A stretch of 64,000 nucleotides of DNA from Coenobita brevimanus. Its lineage: Eukaryota > Arthropoda > Malacostraca > Decapoda > Coenobitidae. Position numbers and translations under genes: made by a program. The notes under the pieces are model-generated. The model did no database searches and was not told the origin of the DNA. It worked only from the letters and a program-made list of their open reading frames with translations. This document shows, in pieces, positions 52,145 to 63,159 of this stretch; position 1 is the stretch's first letter; every line of letters starts with the position of its first letter. Location of the stretch: contig CM064666.1 in the NCBI GenBank assembly GCA_032717465.1, forward strand, positions 2,658,501 through 2,722,500, given 5' to 3'.

Positions 52145-54597
52145 GGAAATATGGGAGAAGTGAGTCAAGGCCACTGAAAGTAACCTTCAAGAGTGCAAAC
52201 ACTGTAGAGGAAATATTAAAAAATGCCAACAAACTCATGGAAAAAGAGGAATTTAAAAAAATATGGATAAAAAGTTGCCTAACTCAAGAGGAATTGGGAA
52301 CACTAAAGGACAAGAGGAAGGAAGCAAAATCAAAGAATGAGGAAAGATCAGAGAAACAGAAGAGTAAGTTTTCACAAAGTAATTGGACTGCAGGTACGAA
52401 AGTGGTATATAACTAGCAGGGAATAAAAAGAACGAAGGTAGTAGACTCAAGCTATGGCAAGTGTTTAAACAAGATGATTAAGTTGATGTACTGAAATGTG
52501 TATGGAATGGTATCTAAATTATTTGAGATGATAGACTATACCAAAAAGGAACCACATATTATTTGCCTAACTTAAACAAAATTTACCCGAAGGATATCAA
52601 ACGATACCCTAAACTTAGAGAAGCACAATATATGGAGAAGAAATAGGAATTTTGAAAAAGGAGGAATTATACTAAAAAAAAAAAAATTACAGGTCAGAGA
52701 AATAGAACTAGATATATCCACACAAGTAGAACTGACTGCAGTAGAGATTGACATATCTGAAAGGAAAGGTAATTGTGGCTAATTTATACATGCCACAAAC
52801 AACAAACACTTGGGAAAGAGGAAAATATGTATTACAACATAGAATGGAAGAGAAATCTGAAAGAATTATTTTAATTGGAGATTTCAATACACATATAAAT
52901 TGGAATACTCTAGATGTAAGAAGTCTTAAAAGCTGTTGGGACCAAAAGCCCCTGGATCTTGTACAGGAGTTTTATCACAATATGTAAAAAAAAAAGAAAA
53001 AAAAAAAGAAAAAGAGGACTTAATGACCTATCAGTACTAGATTTTATATTTACTAGGCAAGACAATGATAATGACAATATAAAGTATCACCCTCCACCTG
53101 GCAAAAGTGACCCTGCAGTATTAAATTGCAACTTCAGGACTGCATATGACACAGTTAACAGTAATGAGACTTACAAAAAGAGCCTAAACTACAAAAAGGG
53201 CAATTACCATGACCTAAAGAAGCGCTTCTTGGAAATAAATTGGGAAAAGGAGCTTAGAGGACAAAATTTAAATGTTATATATAGAATTTTATGAAATAGG
53301 AATTTTATGAAATAGGAGTCCAAAATTATATCCCACAGCACAAAGAAACAGAAAATGAAAATACAGAAATTGTTTAATACAGAATGTAAAAGAAAAAAAA
53401 ATTAATACAAAAAAAGACTTGTTGTGGAACAGATACAGAAGACACAATAGTGAGAGGGCATATAACAACTATAAACAGGCAAGAAACGATTATACAACGA
53501 TAAGGAGTGAAGCTCAGAGATACTTTGAGAAAGACATTATAAATAAAAGTAGTGATCAACCATGGCTATTTTACAGCTGCATCCGATGCAACACCAAAGT
53601 TAAAGATAAAATACAGTCCATTACGGAGGAGGGGATCATCTATACCAAGAAAAAGATATTTGTAAAGGACTGAATAAAAAATTGCAATCAGTTTTTACAG
53701 AAAAAAATAATTTTGAGGGAGATAAGATGGAACATGCATGCCCACACATATTACCAGATATACACATAGTAGATAATGACCTACAGGAAGAGTTAAGTAA
53801 ATTAGATGAAGGACAAGCAAATGGTTCTGACGAAATTTCAGGTTGGGTGCTACATAAATGTGCAAAAGAGGTAAGTAGACCAATATATTTAATATTCAAG
53901 GAATCCTTATGTCAAGGTAAAATACGTGATATTGGAAAGAAAACAGACATTGTTTTCCTGTTCAAGAATGGGAATAGACAGAATCCACACAACTACCGAC
54001 CAGTATCACTGACCAGTGTTGTAAGATAGTAGAAAAGCCGATAAGAGAAGTTTGGGCAAACCATCTAGAAGAACACAATATGATAACAGAAAGGCAGTTC
54101 AGTTTTAGAAAGGGAAAATCATGAGTTACTAATCTATTAAGCTACTATGATAGAGTTGCAGAAACATTATAGATAAAAGAGGATGGGTGAACAGTATTTA
54201 TTTAGATTTCAAGGAAGCATTTGACAGTGTATACCACCAAAGACTTTTATGGAAATTGTACCCTCAAGGAGGAATCCAAGGCAATCTGTACTGTTGAATG
54301 CAAGATTTTCTGGAAAAAAAAAAAAAAAAAGGTAAATGAGAACAGTAGTAGGGGGTAATAACTTATTCCAGAGGGAAGTGACTAGCGGAGTTCCAAAGGG
54401 CTCAGTGCTGGCACAAATTATGTTTTTAATACTATATATATATGACATAGTAACAATGGAGATGGAAGCTATCTAAGTATGTTTGCTGATGATGCAAAAA
54501 TACAAAGGGGAATTACTTCACAGACTCTTGCAGAGAATTACAAGAAGAATTAAATAAACTTCATGAATGGAGCAATAAAGGGCAAATAGAATTCAAT

Positions 54598-55222
54598 GTG
54601 GACAAGTGTCATGTAATTAAGTTTGGTAAAAGTGAAAAAAGGCCACATTGGGATTATAATAAAGGAAGTTCAACCCTACACGTATCAGAAAGAGAGAAGG
54701 ACCTAGGAGTGATTATCAACATCAGACTATCCCAGGCATTCACACACAGAAATAAAGACATGCTGAGAAAGATAACATCATTCATCAGACCAACCCTGGA
54801 GTATGCATCAATATTTTGGAATCTTCATCTCAAAAAGCACATCGATAAGATTGAAAAAGTACAAAGGGCAGCTACAAGATGGGTACCAAGCCTAAGGGAT
54901 CTAAGCTACGAAAAAAAAGACTAGAAAAATTGAATCTACCAATACTACAGGAGGGAAGGCATAAATATGTTATATAAATGCGTCTCAGGGAAAGAGAATA
55001 TAGACATAAATGAATATATAACCTATGGGAAAACCTAAGCAAGAGGACACTGAAAAAAAAAAAGAGAACTACATAAAAAAGAGAGGTGATAAAGACGTAA
55101 GGAAATTCAGTTTCCTAAATAGGGCAATTGATCAGTGGAATGCTCTACCGAATGAAATAGTGTGTGCCAAAACAGTTCATAAATTTAAGGATATGTATGA
55201 CAGTATGAGGAAAGTGATTTAA
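54598..55222 (+). pseudogene. CR1-like RT C-terminal domain
   Basis: Readable in two frames: MDKCHVIKFGKSEKRPHWDY, LHVSEREKDLGVIINIRLSQ, MLRKITSFIRPTLEYASIFW and HIDKIEKVQRAATRWVPSLR to 54924, then after a frameshift KREVxKFSFLNRAIDQWNAL PNEIV-type to 55222. The KDLGV, RPxLEYA, IEKVQRAAT and WNxLPxEIV signatures are shared by CR1, L2 and Rex-type LINEs. Stop codons make it inactive. Confidence 0.75.
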
Positions 55223-55275
55223 TACTCGGGACAGTATGAGCTTGACTCATTCCTGTGAAGATACAGTTTCCTATG

Positions 55276-55672
<397 letters not shown>

Positions 55673-55814
55673 AGGGATCCAGAAGCTTCCACGTCTGCCA
55701 CTTCTGTTTTTGCTACTCATATCCAAACAAGATAAGAGAAATACCGACCCTTGAGCTGTTATCTGTTCAGCCAAGCATTACCGACTGACCTTGGAGGTGA
55801 TATGGTGAAATTGT

Positions 55815-55818
<4 letters not shown>

Positions 55819-55892
<74 letters not shown>
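55819..55892. repeat. (GA)n microsatellite
   Basis: A pure GA run. Confidence 0.97.
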
Positions 55893-55895
<3 letters not shown>

Positions 55896-56121
55896 TAGTT
55901 AAGTGCTCTCTGCTTTCACTTTATCTTGACCTTGATATTTGTCCTTTTGCATCTTATGTCACGTATGCCTTAGTAACAGACAGAAAATACTATGGCCCTA
56001 CGTGCTTTCCATAGCACTTCTTCGTGACTGCATTCGGTTTATACTCATCTGACGGAAATGGGACAGCTTGAGTATTTAGTCGTGGTAAGGTGAAATTCAT
56101 TGGGCCTTGGTGACGAGGTAG

Positions 56122-56123
<2 letters not shown>

Positions 56124-56196
<73 letters not shown>
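56124..56196. repeat. (TA)n microsatellite at a SINE tail
   Basis: A pure TA run at the place where the minus-strand SINE copy would carry its tail. Confidence 0.95.
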
Positions 56197-56198
<2 letters not shown>

Positions 56199-56510
56199 CG
56201 TGTCCGACTCTGGGCAACGGCTTCAGGGCCAAATCCCAAGGCCCAGTAGTCCTCCTACACACCTTCACATGTCACCATTTCGGCGCTAACACCCACAGTC
56301 CATATTGAATATATGCTACGGTCTGTCTCATAGACGACTGGAGTACTGGTATTAACGGGGGTATTTTTACCTGTCGGCGGGTCTTCTGGTAGATCAGGAA
56401 AGTGTTTTTATGACATTCAGATCCGTAAACTCTTCCCTGCCCCAGCCGGGATTCGAACCTAGGTCCATTAGGATTGCAGGCCGCCTCTCTACCAATTCAG
56501 CCATCCTTGG
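56197..56510 (-). mobile_element. tRNA-derived SINE family 1, best-preserved head
   Basis: Minus-strand head gatggctgaattggtagaga (A-box-like, from ~56505) and gacctaggttcgaatcccgg (B box GGTTCGAATCC, ~56450-56465). The body ends ggaggactactgggccttggg...cccagagtcgg at 56197, with (TA)n in place of poly-A. The B box matches the Pol III consensus exactly. Confidence 0.88.
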
Positions 56511-57062
56511 TTATAAGTCAAATAAACTCTCCAGTCTGACTACATCTGGCCAACAGTTAAGCTTGAAAGGGGTTAGGGATCTCTGGTTTCAGATTAGAGT
56601 GATCGCTTGTAGTTCTTTTACACTAATTTGGCTAATTTTTTACCCTTGGCATCTTATTTCACGTAGGTCAGTATAAGCATAAGACAATACTGCAGGTCTA
56701 CATATCTTCCATTGCACTTCTTCGTGACTATGCAGTTAGTACGCTAACCTCGCCCAGATTTTCGTCCTTTTGCGTCTTACTTCACATAGCTCCCTGGCCG
56801 AGTAAGACAGTACTACAGCTCTACATCTTTTCCATAGCGCTTCCTCGTGACTAGTACCATATTCTGGTCTCGTTCTGTTGTTCCAACTCTATATTTAAGA
56901 TTGAGATATGTCAGTTTTAGGCCAAGTTAGAGTAAAATTAGTATTGGTAGGAGTCTTGTTTATTAGAATGAACGCACTGTAGCATCATATTCTAGTGTTA
57001 CTCTGTTGTTAGAACTGGGCATTCAGGATGGAGAGAACAATTTTATATCAAGGCAGAGTAGT
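56511..57062. repeat. Non-coding with a threefold echo
   Basis: The phrase ttt.ccat(t/a)gc(a/g)cttc.tcgtgact recurs at ~56006, 56707 and 56829, each preceded ~40-60 bp by (t)ttttgc(a/g)tctta.(t/g)tcac, giving imperfect tandem units between 55.9 and 56.9 kb. No gene. Confidence 0.5.
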
Positions 57063-57515
57063 ATCAGAGCACCCCTGGTTGATCTGGCCGAACAGACCCG
57101 TCAACGAAGGCAAGCAATCGCCTCTGCAGGGCTATTACCTGCAGAGAACGGATATTCTCTTGGAGGAGACAGCGCCCCACCACAGTGACGCCCGGGAAAG
57201 AGTGTGGAAGTTTGAGTCCGGATGGACGCCACAAACGTTTCGAGTCAGTTGACAAGGACACCACAGTTGACCACATCACCCCGTTATTTGGTTATATGGT
57301 TACTAACCAGCGTTGTAAATGGTTTCCTGGGTTACAGGAAGCCATAAGGCTTGTCGCTCAGTGTAGAGCCACCGGAAGCGAAAAGAAGAGTAAGCTACAG
57401 GAATGATGGGAGAAATAGAAAGAGAGGCGGGCAGACACAGACAAAAAAGTGAAGGTCGAAATAGGCAACACTACATCAAGTGAGTGGATGATTTTCGCCA
57501 CCACCTTCCAAGTTA
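57063..57515 (-). mobile_element. Short retroposon with type-II tail, long copy
   Basis: Tail module gatctggccgaacagacccgtcaacgaaggcaagcaatcgcctctgcagg (57080). A tail-specific stretch (57130-57280) follows, then the core ttatttggttatatggttac and aaatggtttcctgggttacaggaagccat (57316-57345), gcttgtcgctcagtgtagagccacc, the purine-rich stretch with aggcgggcagacacagac, and the head caacactacatcaagtgagtggatga.tttcgccaccacct (to ~57510). Confidence 0.78.
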
Positions 57516-57574
57516 AAGTGAATGGAGTGCACTTGAACTAGACTTTCGGCTGATCAAAGAAGTTGCCTTCATCT

Positions 57575-58350
57575 TTCAATCAGAGTGGGATTGGTGTGGG
57601 ATTTGTGTGGGAATGTTGTGGAATTGTTGTGGTATCGGTGAGGGATTGGTGTAGAACTGGTGTGGGACTGGTGTGGCTATGGTGTGTGAATGGCGTTGGA
57701 TTGGTGTGTGAATGGTGTGGGATCGGTGTGGGATCGTTGTGGTGTAGGATTGGTATGGGATTGATGTGGGATCGGTGTGGTGTGAGATTGGTGTGTGAAT
57801 GGTGTGGGACTGGTGTGGGATTGGTCTGTGAATGGTGTGGGACTGGTGTGGTGTGAAATTGGTGTGGGATTGGTGTAGTAATGGTGTGGGATTGATGTGG
57901 TGTGGGACTGATGTGATGTGGGACTGGTGTGGTGTGGGATTGGTGTGTGAATGGTGTTGGATTGGTGTGGTGTGAAATTGGTGTAGTAACGGTGTGGGAT
58001 TGGTGTAGTAATGGTGTGGGATTGGTATGGTGTGGGATTGATGTGGTGTGGGACTGATGTGATGTGACTGGTGTGGTGTGGTTTTGGTGTGGTGTGGGAC
58101 TGGTTTGGTGTGGGATTGGTGTGGTGTGGGATTGGTGTGCTGTAACTGGTGTGGGATTGGTGTGGTGTGGGACTGGTGTGGTGTGAGATTGGTGTGGTGT
58201 GGGATTGGTGTGGTGTGGGATTGGTGTGGTGTGGGATTGGTGTGGTGTGGGATTGGTGTGATGTAACTGGTGTGGTGTGGTTTTGGTGTGGTGTGGGACT
58301 GGTGTGGTGTGGGATTGGTGTGGTGTGGGAATAGTGTGGGAATGCTGTGG
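57575..58350. repeat. TGTGGGATTGG-type minisatellite (~770 bp)
   Basis: More than 30 imperfect units built from ggtgtggtgtgggattg / tgtgggactggtgtgg. Higher-order repeats are visible, e.g. gattggtgtagtaa(t/c)ggtgtgggattg and tgtgatgt(ggg)actggtgtggtgtgg recurring. Long open frames in both strands (His-Pro or Trp-Cys-Gly repeats) follow from unit lengths and are not proteins. Confidence 0.95.
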
Positions 58351-58462
58351 AATCAGCTGAGGGAATGAGCACTGATACAGCTGCCTTGATGTTAGGATAA
58401 GAGGATGATGATGAGCTGTGGTCTCTGTCACCGGGACTCAACACAGACTCTCTCTCTCTCAC

Positions 58463-58465
<3 letters not shown>

Positions 58466-58507
<42 letters not shown>

Positions 58508-58509
58508 GT

Positions 58510-58555
<46 letters not shown>
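58466..58555. repeat. Compound (TA)n(GT)n microsatellite
   Basis: A TA run followed by a GT run; the GT part is the tail side of the adjacent minus-strand jockey copy. Confidence 0.95.
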
Positions 58556-58558
<3 letters not shown>

Positions 58559-59203
58559 ATGTGAGGAAGAAGGAACCAAAGGCAACGAGCCTGCAAAACT
58601 ATTCCTTCCAAGAGAAAAACAGAATATAAGAGAGAGCCAAATTCAAGATCCGATCATTTCCAGATGCCTGGACACACTGCATTTGAAAAACTGGAGATCA
58701 TAGGAAGTAGGAAATACAGACAGAGGGAGACAGTTCCAGAATTGACCTGTTGCATAAATGAAGGACTGGGAGTAACGGTTAACTCTTGCATTAGAGAGTT
58801 GGACAGAAAAGGGATGAGAGTTTGCTGTTAGACGGGTGCTACGCGCCAGTCGTAGGGGTGGAGGAATGCATGCAGACAGTTCAGAGGAGCAGTGACCATT
58901 GACGTAGCGATAGAAAAGAGATAAAGATGCAACAGTGCAGCGAAGAGACAAAGGTTGAAGGGAGTCAGTAAGAGGAGGAGAGTTAATAAGGCGAAAAGCC
59001 TTTGACTCCACCCTATTGAGAAGAGCTGTATGTGGGGAGCCTCCCCACACATGAGAGTTGTACTCTACACAGGGGCGGATAAAACCCCTGTATAGAGTCA
59101 ACAATTGTGCAGGGGTAAAGAAGGAACGGAGTCGGCTTAGCACACCCAATCTCTTGGAAGCAGATTTTACAAGAGATGTAATATTATCTTTCCAAGACAA
59201 GTC

Positions 59204-59205
<2 letters not shown>
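58556..59205 (-). pseudogene. Jockey-type LINE 3' fragment, inverted copy
   Basis: Minus strand, open for ~190 codons: DLSWKDNITSLVKSASKRLG, VLSRLRSFFTPAQLLTLYRG, FIRPCVEYNSHVWGGSPHTA, RVESKAFRLINSPPLTDSLQ, ATGQFWNCLPLSVFPTSYDL, then a 3' UTR ending at (CA)n. The truncated 5' end also abuts a (GT)n run (59206-59261), so the fragment is framed by CA/GT runs on both sides. It is younger than the copy at 39865. Confidence 0.85.

Positions 59206-59261
<56 letters not shown>
59206..59261. repeat. (GT)n microsatellite
   Basis: A pure GT run at the 5' truncation point of the jockey copy. Confidence 0.95.
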
Positions 59262-59263
<2 letters not shown>

Positions 59264-59538
59264 CGTTGCCTCTGATGTGGAGTCATATATTTCTATGAAT
59301 TTCAAAGTAATTATATTTATATTTTTCCTACTTCTTGAAGTATAAGCTGATGATGTAAAAAAAAATATATGACTGTTTCATCATGAGTCAAAGACGGTAT
59401 TCCAGGTACCATAGAAGGCACCGTAGCGTCCCTTCCTCGGTGATTTATTTTGTATATTACACCGGTTTGTCTCCTTGCATATCAGAGATTTAAGAAAGGA
59501 GTCTTGGAAGAAATCACTCCCAAACTGTTCTCTGTTCA

Positions 59539-59991
59539 CGGTGGCTGGGATGGTATAAAGGTGGACTGTAGTCTCAATGAACTCAAGTTTGAATCTCGGC
59601 TGGGGCAGGGGGCAGTTCGCTACGTGTCAACAAGTGGGTTGGGGGAGGTTTTGTGTCCCTCCCCGTAAATCAACTAAATCAAAGACAAACGGCCACCCCT
59701 CATGGGACTGTGGCGTCTGGCTGTGGATGGATGACTGGATGGATGAATGGATGAATGGATGGAGACTTTACTGATCTACCAGAAGACCCGCCAGCATGCA
59801 GTAAAACCACCCCTGCTAATACCAATACACCAGTCCTGTATTAGAAAACCCTAGCATGTACTTGATTTGGACGGTGGGTGTTAGCGCCGAAGTGGTGACA
59901 TGTGGAGGAAAAGTGCGTAGGAGGACTGCTGGGCCTCAGGGAACGGGCTGTCAAATCTATGCCCAGAGCAGGACAAATAAAAGAAAATAGG
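59539..59991 (+). mobile_element. tRNA-derived SINE family 1, interrupted by another retroposon
   Basis: Head 59539-59610 (cggtggctgggatggtataa; B-box-like gtttgaatctcggctggggcaggg) and body 59762-59991 (actttactgatctaccagaagacccgcc...gtaggaggactgctgggcc...cccagagcagg) are colinear with the other SINE-1 copies. About 33 bp of SINE sequence at the junction are missing, and a 151-bp insert takes their place. Confidence 0.8.
59611..59761 (+). mobile_element. RTE-tail short element inserted in SINE 1
   Basis: tacgtgtcaacaagtgggttgggggagg...cctccccgtaaatcaacta joined to ggccacccctcatgggactgtggcgtctgg and (GGAT/GAAT)n. This is the RTE-like tail module without the hairpin core. The (GGAT)n end recalls the type-III tails rather than GATA. 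Confidence 0.75.
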
Positions 59992-60248
59992 TTTTAAATT
60001 GTATGCTCACCATGACGAATGTTAAACTGTTAAATAAATTAATACTAAATGTGATGCTAGCGAGGAAGAGGTGTTAAGAATGTTGACTCATAGTCCCGTC
60101 TTTTTCCAGCAATGAGCTACGTGAATTCTGATGCAAAGCAACGAAAATCGCCGCCAAGTTTAGGCGAACGAACTGTGGAGAAGCCAACCCTCCAATATGA
60201 CTACACTTGGTCCTACGCTGAGCTGAAGGAGTTAACATGTAACAGACA

Positions 60249-60289
<41 letters not shown>

Positions 60290-60294
60290 TAGTA

Positions 60295-60336
<42 letters not shown>

Positions 60337-60400
60337 TAAATTTAATCTAATAAGAATATAATAATAACATAATAATAATAATTATAATAATAATAAAAAT
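60249..60400. repeat. (AAT)n microsatellite, interrupted
   Basis: A long AAT/ATA run with a few interruptions. It resembles a second, shorter run at 61768-61812 beside the homologous repeat copy. Confidence 0.9.
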
Positions 60401-61660
60401 AACCAGTTACCTATTTCCTTATTCTGTAGCCATAATAAGGAAGCTTCACAATAAGGTATGAAATTTTGCCATCATAAACATGTCTGTGACCTTTAAAAGC
60501 AGTTCAAGGTCATTCATATTTGGAACATGTACTTACATTAACCTAAGTTAACTTCTTGTCTAATAATGCTACGTCCCCATTCCACACTGCCGCAGGCTCC
60601 AACAGCAGTAATTCAGTATAGGAAGGACGTCACCCGGTGAGTCGTTTTTCGTAGGGTCAGCCTTTCACTGTACAGTACACAAGGTCAGCTCAGGCATCGT
60701 AAACAAACACGAGCTTCTCACGTTCGTTGTCTTTATTTATCAAATAATTACACTTATTGCCTGCCAACTGCACTGCACTGTTTTCACAAGTACTGGAGCT
60801 ATGCAATCTGCACTGACACTGCACTAACACTAAACCAAACTCAAACTGAACTGAACTTCCTCTAGTCCCTTCCCCATCCATATATAAGCTTCCTACACAC
60901 CAAAATGATTTAATACATTCTGGGAAATGCAACAGTTACCAACTCGGAGACATCCAAAATATCTAGAGTTTTCTTACACTGCGTAACATTCTAAATTCTT
61001 TAGCATATAGACTTGAATTAAATTACATAATTTAACAAACAATCGCATAAATAAAATGATAGAGAGAAAAAAAGCATAAAATTTTATGCATAACTTTACA
61101 AAATACCTCCGCTCACAAATAGCAGATTAACTGGTAACTCTGACACGTAGCAGAAAATTTGGAGAATCGTCGGGAATACTCCAGCACTACCCAACTAACA
61201 ATTCCTGTTCCAATCATCAAGATCTGAACAACAATATCAACAAGATCCGCACACAAAGGTGTGGAACAACGCTTGAGTAGATTTTACATTTTTGTCTCAA
61301 TATATGGTTAACTGTATGCTTAACTGTAACCATATTCGTTTCAGACAATAAGAGGGACTACAGCTATATTTCTGTAAAGTTACAGCTTTACAACTTTTGT
61401 GCTTTTCTCTAAAACTTGTGACATAAAAACGCTGAGGAGATTCAAGTTCGGTATTTCTACTAAGCTCAGTGGCAAAATATTCAGCGAAAATTCTCAGCAA
61501 ACATTTGATCATAGGACTTTCACCAAATTGCCTGTATCTCAGTTAATTTTTGCGATATCTCAATTTCAAAAATGCAATTATTGAACCGAAAATTAATATA
61601 TGACCTTCAAGAATAAGTCAAGGTCATTTATATTTGGCACAAGCACCTGCGTTACCCTAG
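60400..61660. repeat. Dispersed/direct repeat copy 1, broken by a ~640-bp unrelated block
   Basis: 60405-60565 and 61205-61480 together match 61810-62225 in order: ttac.tattctg.agccata..aaggaagcttc, gtctgtgacctttaaaa, then aagatctgaa, ttttacattt.tgtctcaata, taactgtaaccatat, acagctatatttctg and tttctctaaaacttgtgaca. The block 60566-61204 between them is probably a later insertion of unknown type. A further partial echo (gtcaaggtcatttatatttgg) is at ~61617. Confidence 0.65.
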
Positions 61661-61761
61661 GGTACCTTCCTGTATAATATCATCAAAAACTAAGAAAAAA
61701 TTGAAAAGAAAAATAGCTATACTCATGAAAACAATACGCTTCACAATTTATATGGCAAAGC

Positions 61762-61767
<6 letters not shown>

Positions 61768-61804
<37 letters not shown>

Positions 61805-62225
61805 TAATAATAATTAGTTGCCTGTTTACTTATTTTGCAGCCATAGCAAGGAAGCTTCGCCATAACTTCTAAAGGTATATAAGCTATGAAATTTTGGCAT
61901 CATAAACAGGTCTGTGACCTTTAAAAGTAGTTCAGAGTCACTCATATTTGGAATATGTCTTTAGATTAACCTAAGGTAGCTTCTTGTGTAGTATCAGCAA
62001 GATCTGAAGAGAAAGATGTGGAAGAACACATGAGAATATTTTACATTTGTCTCAATACTTGGCTAACTTTATACTAAACTGTAACCATATACCTTTCAGA
62101 TGGTAAGAAGCACCACAGCTATATTTCTGCAAAATCACACTTTTACAGCTTTTGTGGTTTTCTCTAAAACTTGTGACAAAGAAAACACTGAGCAAATTTG
62201 AATTCGATACTTTCCACTAGGCTAC
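61768..62225. repeat. Dispersed/direct repeat copy 2 with (AAT)n head
   Basis: (AAT)n at 61768-61812 followed by the uninterrupted version of the repeat, ~415 bp. No ORF. Both copies begin next to AAT runs, which may be the tail of a retroposon in the opposite orientation. Confidence 0.65.
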
Positions 62226-62227
62226 AG

Positions 62228-62590
62228 GATGACCCAAAATGAATGCAACCCATAACACTAGGAAGATGTAGGGACATCACTCGTGGGAAGCAATGGTTCC
62301 AGCAGGATGGAGCCACCCCACACACTTCAAACCAAATGTTGATTTGGCTGCGGCAACGATTCGGGGATCGACTGATCAGTAGGAGGTGTGACCCTGAGTG
62401 GGCCCAACACTCACCCGATCTGAATCCCCCAGATTTCTATCTTTGGTATTATCTGAAGGATTATTTTTTTGAAAACCACCCCCAGACAAGCAGAGACCTG
62501 AAAACAGAAATCATGGCCAACATCAAAGCTACTCCAAGAGAGGAGCGTGTCCATGTAATTGACAATTTCACATTCAGGACTGCCTGAAAC
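62228..62590 (+). pseudogene. Tc1/mariner-superfamily transposase, C-terminal catalytic fragment (DD41D-like)
   Basis: Reads GKQWFQQDGATPHTSNQMLI, then WLRQRFGDRLISRRCDPEWA and QHSPDLNPPDFYLWYYLKDY, FFENHPQTSRDLKTEI. QQDGATPH carries the second catalytic Asp and SPDLxPxDFxLWxxLK the third; 41 residues lie between those acids. Such DD41D spacing is known from rosa/visitor-type elements. The frame is open for 114 codons, but the N-terminal DNA-binding half is missing and the fragment starts in repeat-2 DNA. Confidence 0.78.
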
Positions 62591-62810
62591 GTTGAGGAGG
62601 TCATTTGCAACCCATTTTGGAAAGGTTATATAAAACAAACCATTTGAAATGCGGAACCCAAACTTTCAGGACTGATTTGTTATCTTTATGCTAGGTGTTT
62701 TTAGGTCGACTTCTCGCCCTAAGATCACTAGCTGTTGAGCCGGGGTTCTCTTTCGAGACCAGAACTAGAATACACCATGAGAGGAACAGGGCCTAAATAC
62801 TCTGGTCATT

Positions 62811-63152
62811 TTTTTTTTTGTTATGTGTCCGACACCAGGCATAGGCTTCACAGCCTGCTCTCAAGGCCCAGTAGTCCTCCTACATACCAAACACCTTTCT
62901 ACATGTCACCACTTCAGTGTTAACACCCACCATCCATATTGAATACATGCTAGGGCTGTCTCATACAGGACTGGTGTACTGGTATTAGCGGGGGTATTTT
63001 TATGACATGTTGGCGGGTCTTCTGGTAGAACAGTAAAGTCTGATTTCATGAAATTCAAATCCTCAAACTGTTCCCTGCCCCAGCGGGGATTTGAACCTGG
63101 GTCCTGTAGGACTGCAGGCCACCTCTCTACTGATTGAGCCACCACCTCCCCC
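62811..63152 (-). mobile_element. tRNA-derived SINE family 1, full-length with poly-A
   Basis: Minus-strand head gggggaggtggtggctcaat (63152 downward), B-box-like ggttcaaatccccgctgggg, body actttactgttctaccagaa...gtaggaggactactgggccttgag, ending with a T-run (62811-62819) that is its A tail. It is colinear with 24095-24443 throughout. Confidence 0.88.
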
Positions 63153-63159
63153 ATAACCT

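Larger units (their letters stand above)
51490..55245 (+). mobile_element. CR1/L2-like LINE, nearly complete but degenerate
   Basis: Layout: an ORF1-like Lys/Glu-rich coiled-coil block (51496-52144); an endonuclease (LVKMYxWNVNGxxSK-type start lost, IILIGDFNTHINW at ~52.88 kb, DFIFTRQ near 53.04 kb); a linker (53.4-53.9 kb); RT fingers NGSDEISGWVLHKCAKE (~53.82 kb) and NYRPVSLTSVV (~54.0 kb); palm YLDFKEAFDSVYHQRLLWK-like (~54.2 kb), SGVPKGSVLA (~54.39 kb) and FADDAKI (~54.48 kb). The thumb/C-terminus is EREKDLGVIIN, then FIRPTLEYASIFW (54.7-54.9 kb) and INQWNALPNEIV-like (~55.13 kb). Many stops and frameshifts. The 3' end runs into (CA)n at 55277. Confidence 0.82.

Noticed and set aside
56440..56510. 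Functional tRNA gene suggested by perfect B box
   Set aside because: No acceptor-stem pairing or proper 3' half; the same sequence continues into a conserved ~230-bp SINE body in four copies.
57575..58350. CRISPR-like regularity of repeats
   Set aside because: No constant repeat with unique spacers; the units grade into each other, and the genome is eukaryotic.
57580..58585. Long His-Pro-Thr open frames (283 and 302 codons) on the minus strand
   Set aside because: They arise from the TGTGGGATTGG minisatellite, open in several frames on both strands; no start context, splice sites or domain.
60107..60245. Possible exon (open frame MSYVNSDAKQRKSPPSLGER onward)
   Set aside because: No donor before the (AAT)n run and no recognised domain; it looks like part of a repeat rather than a gene.
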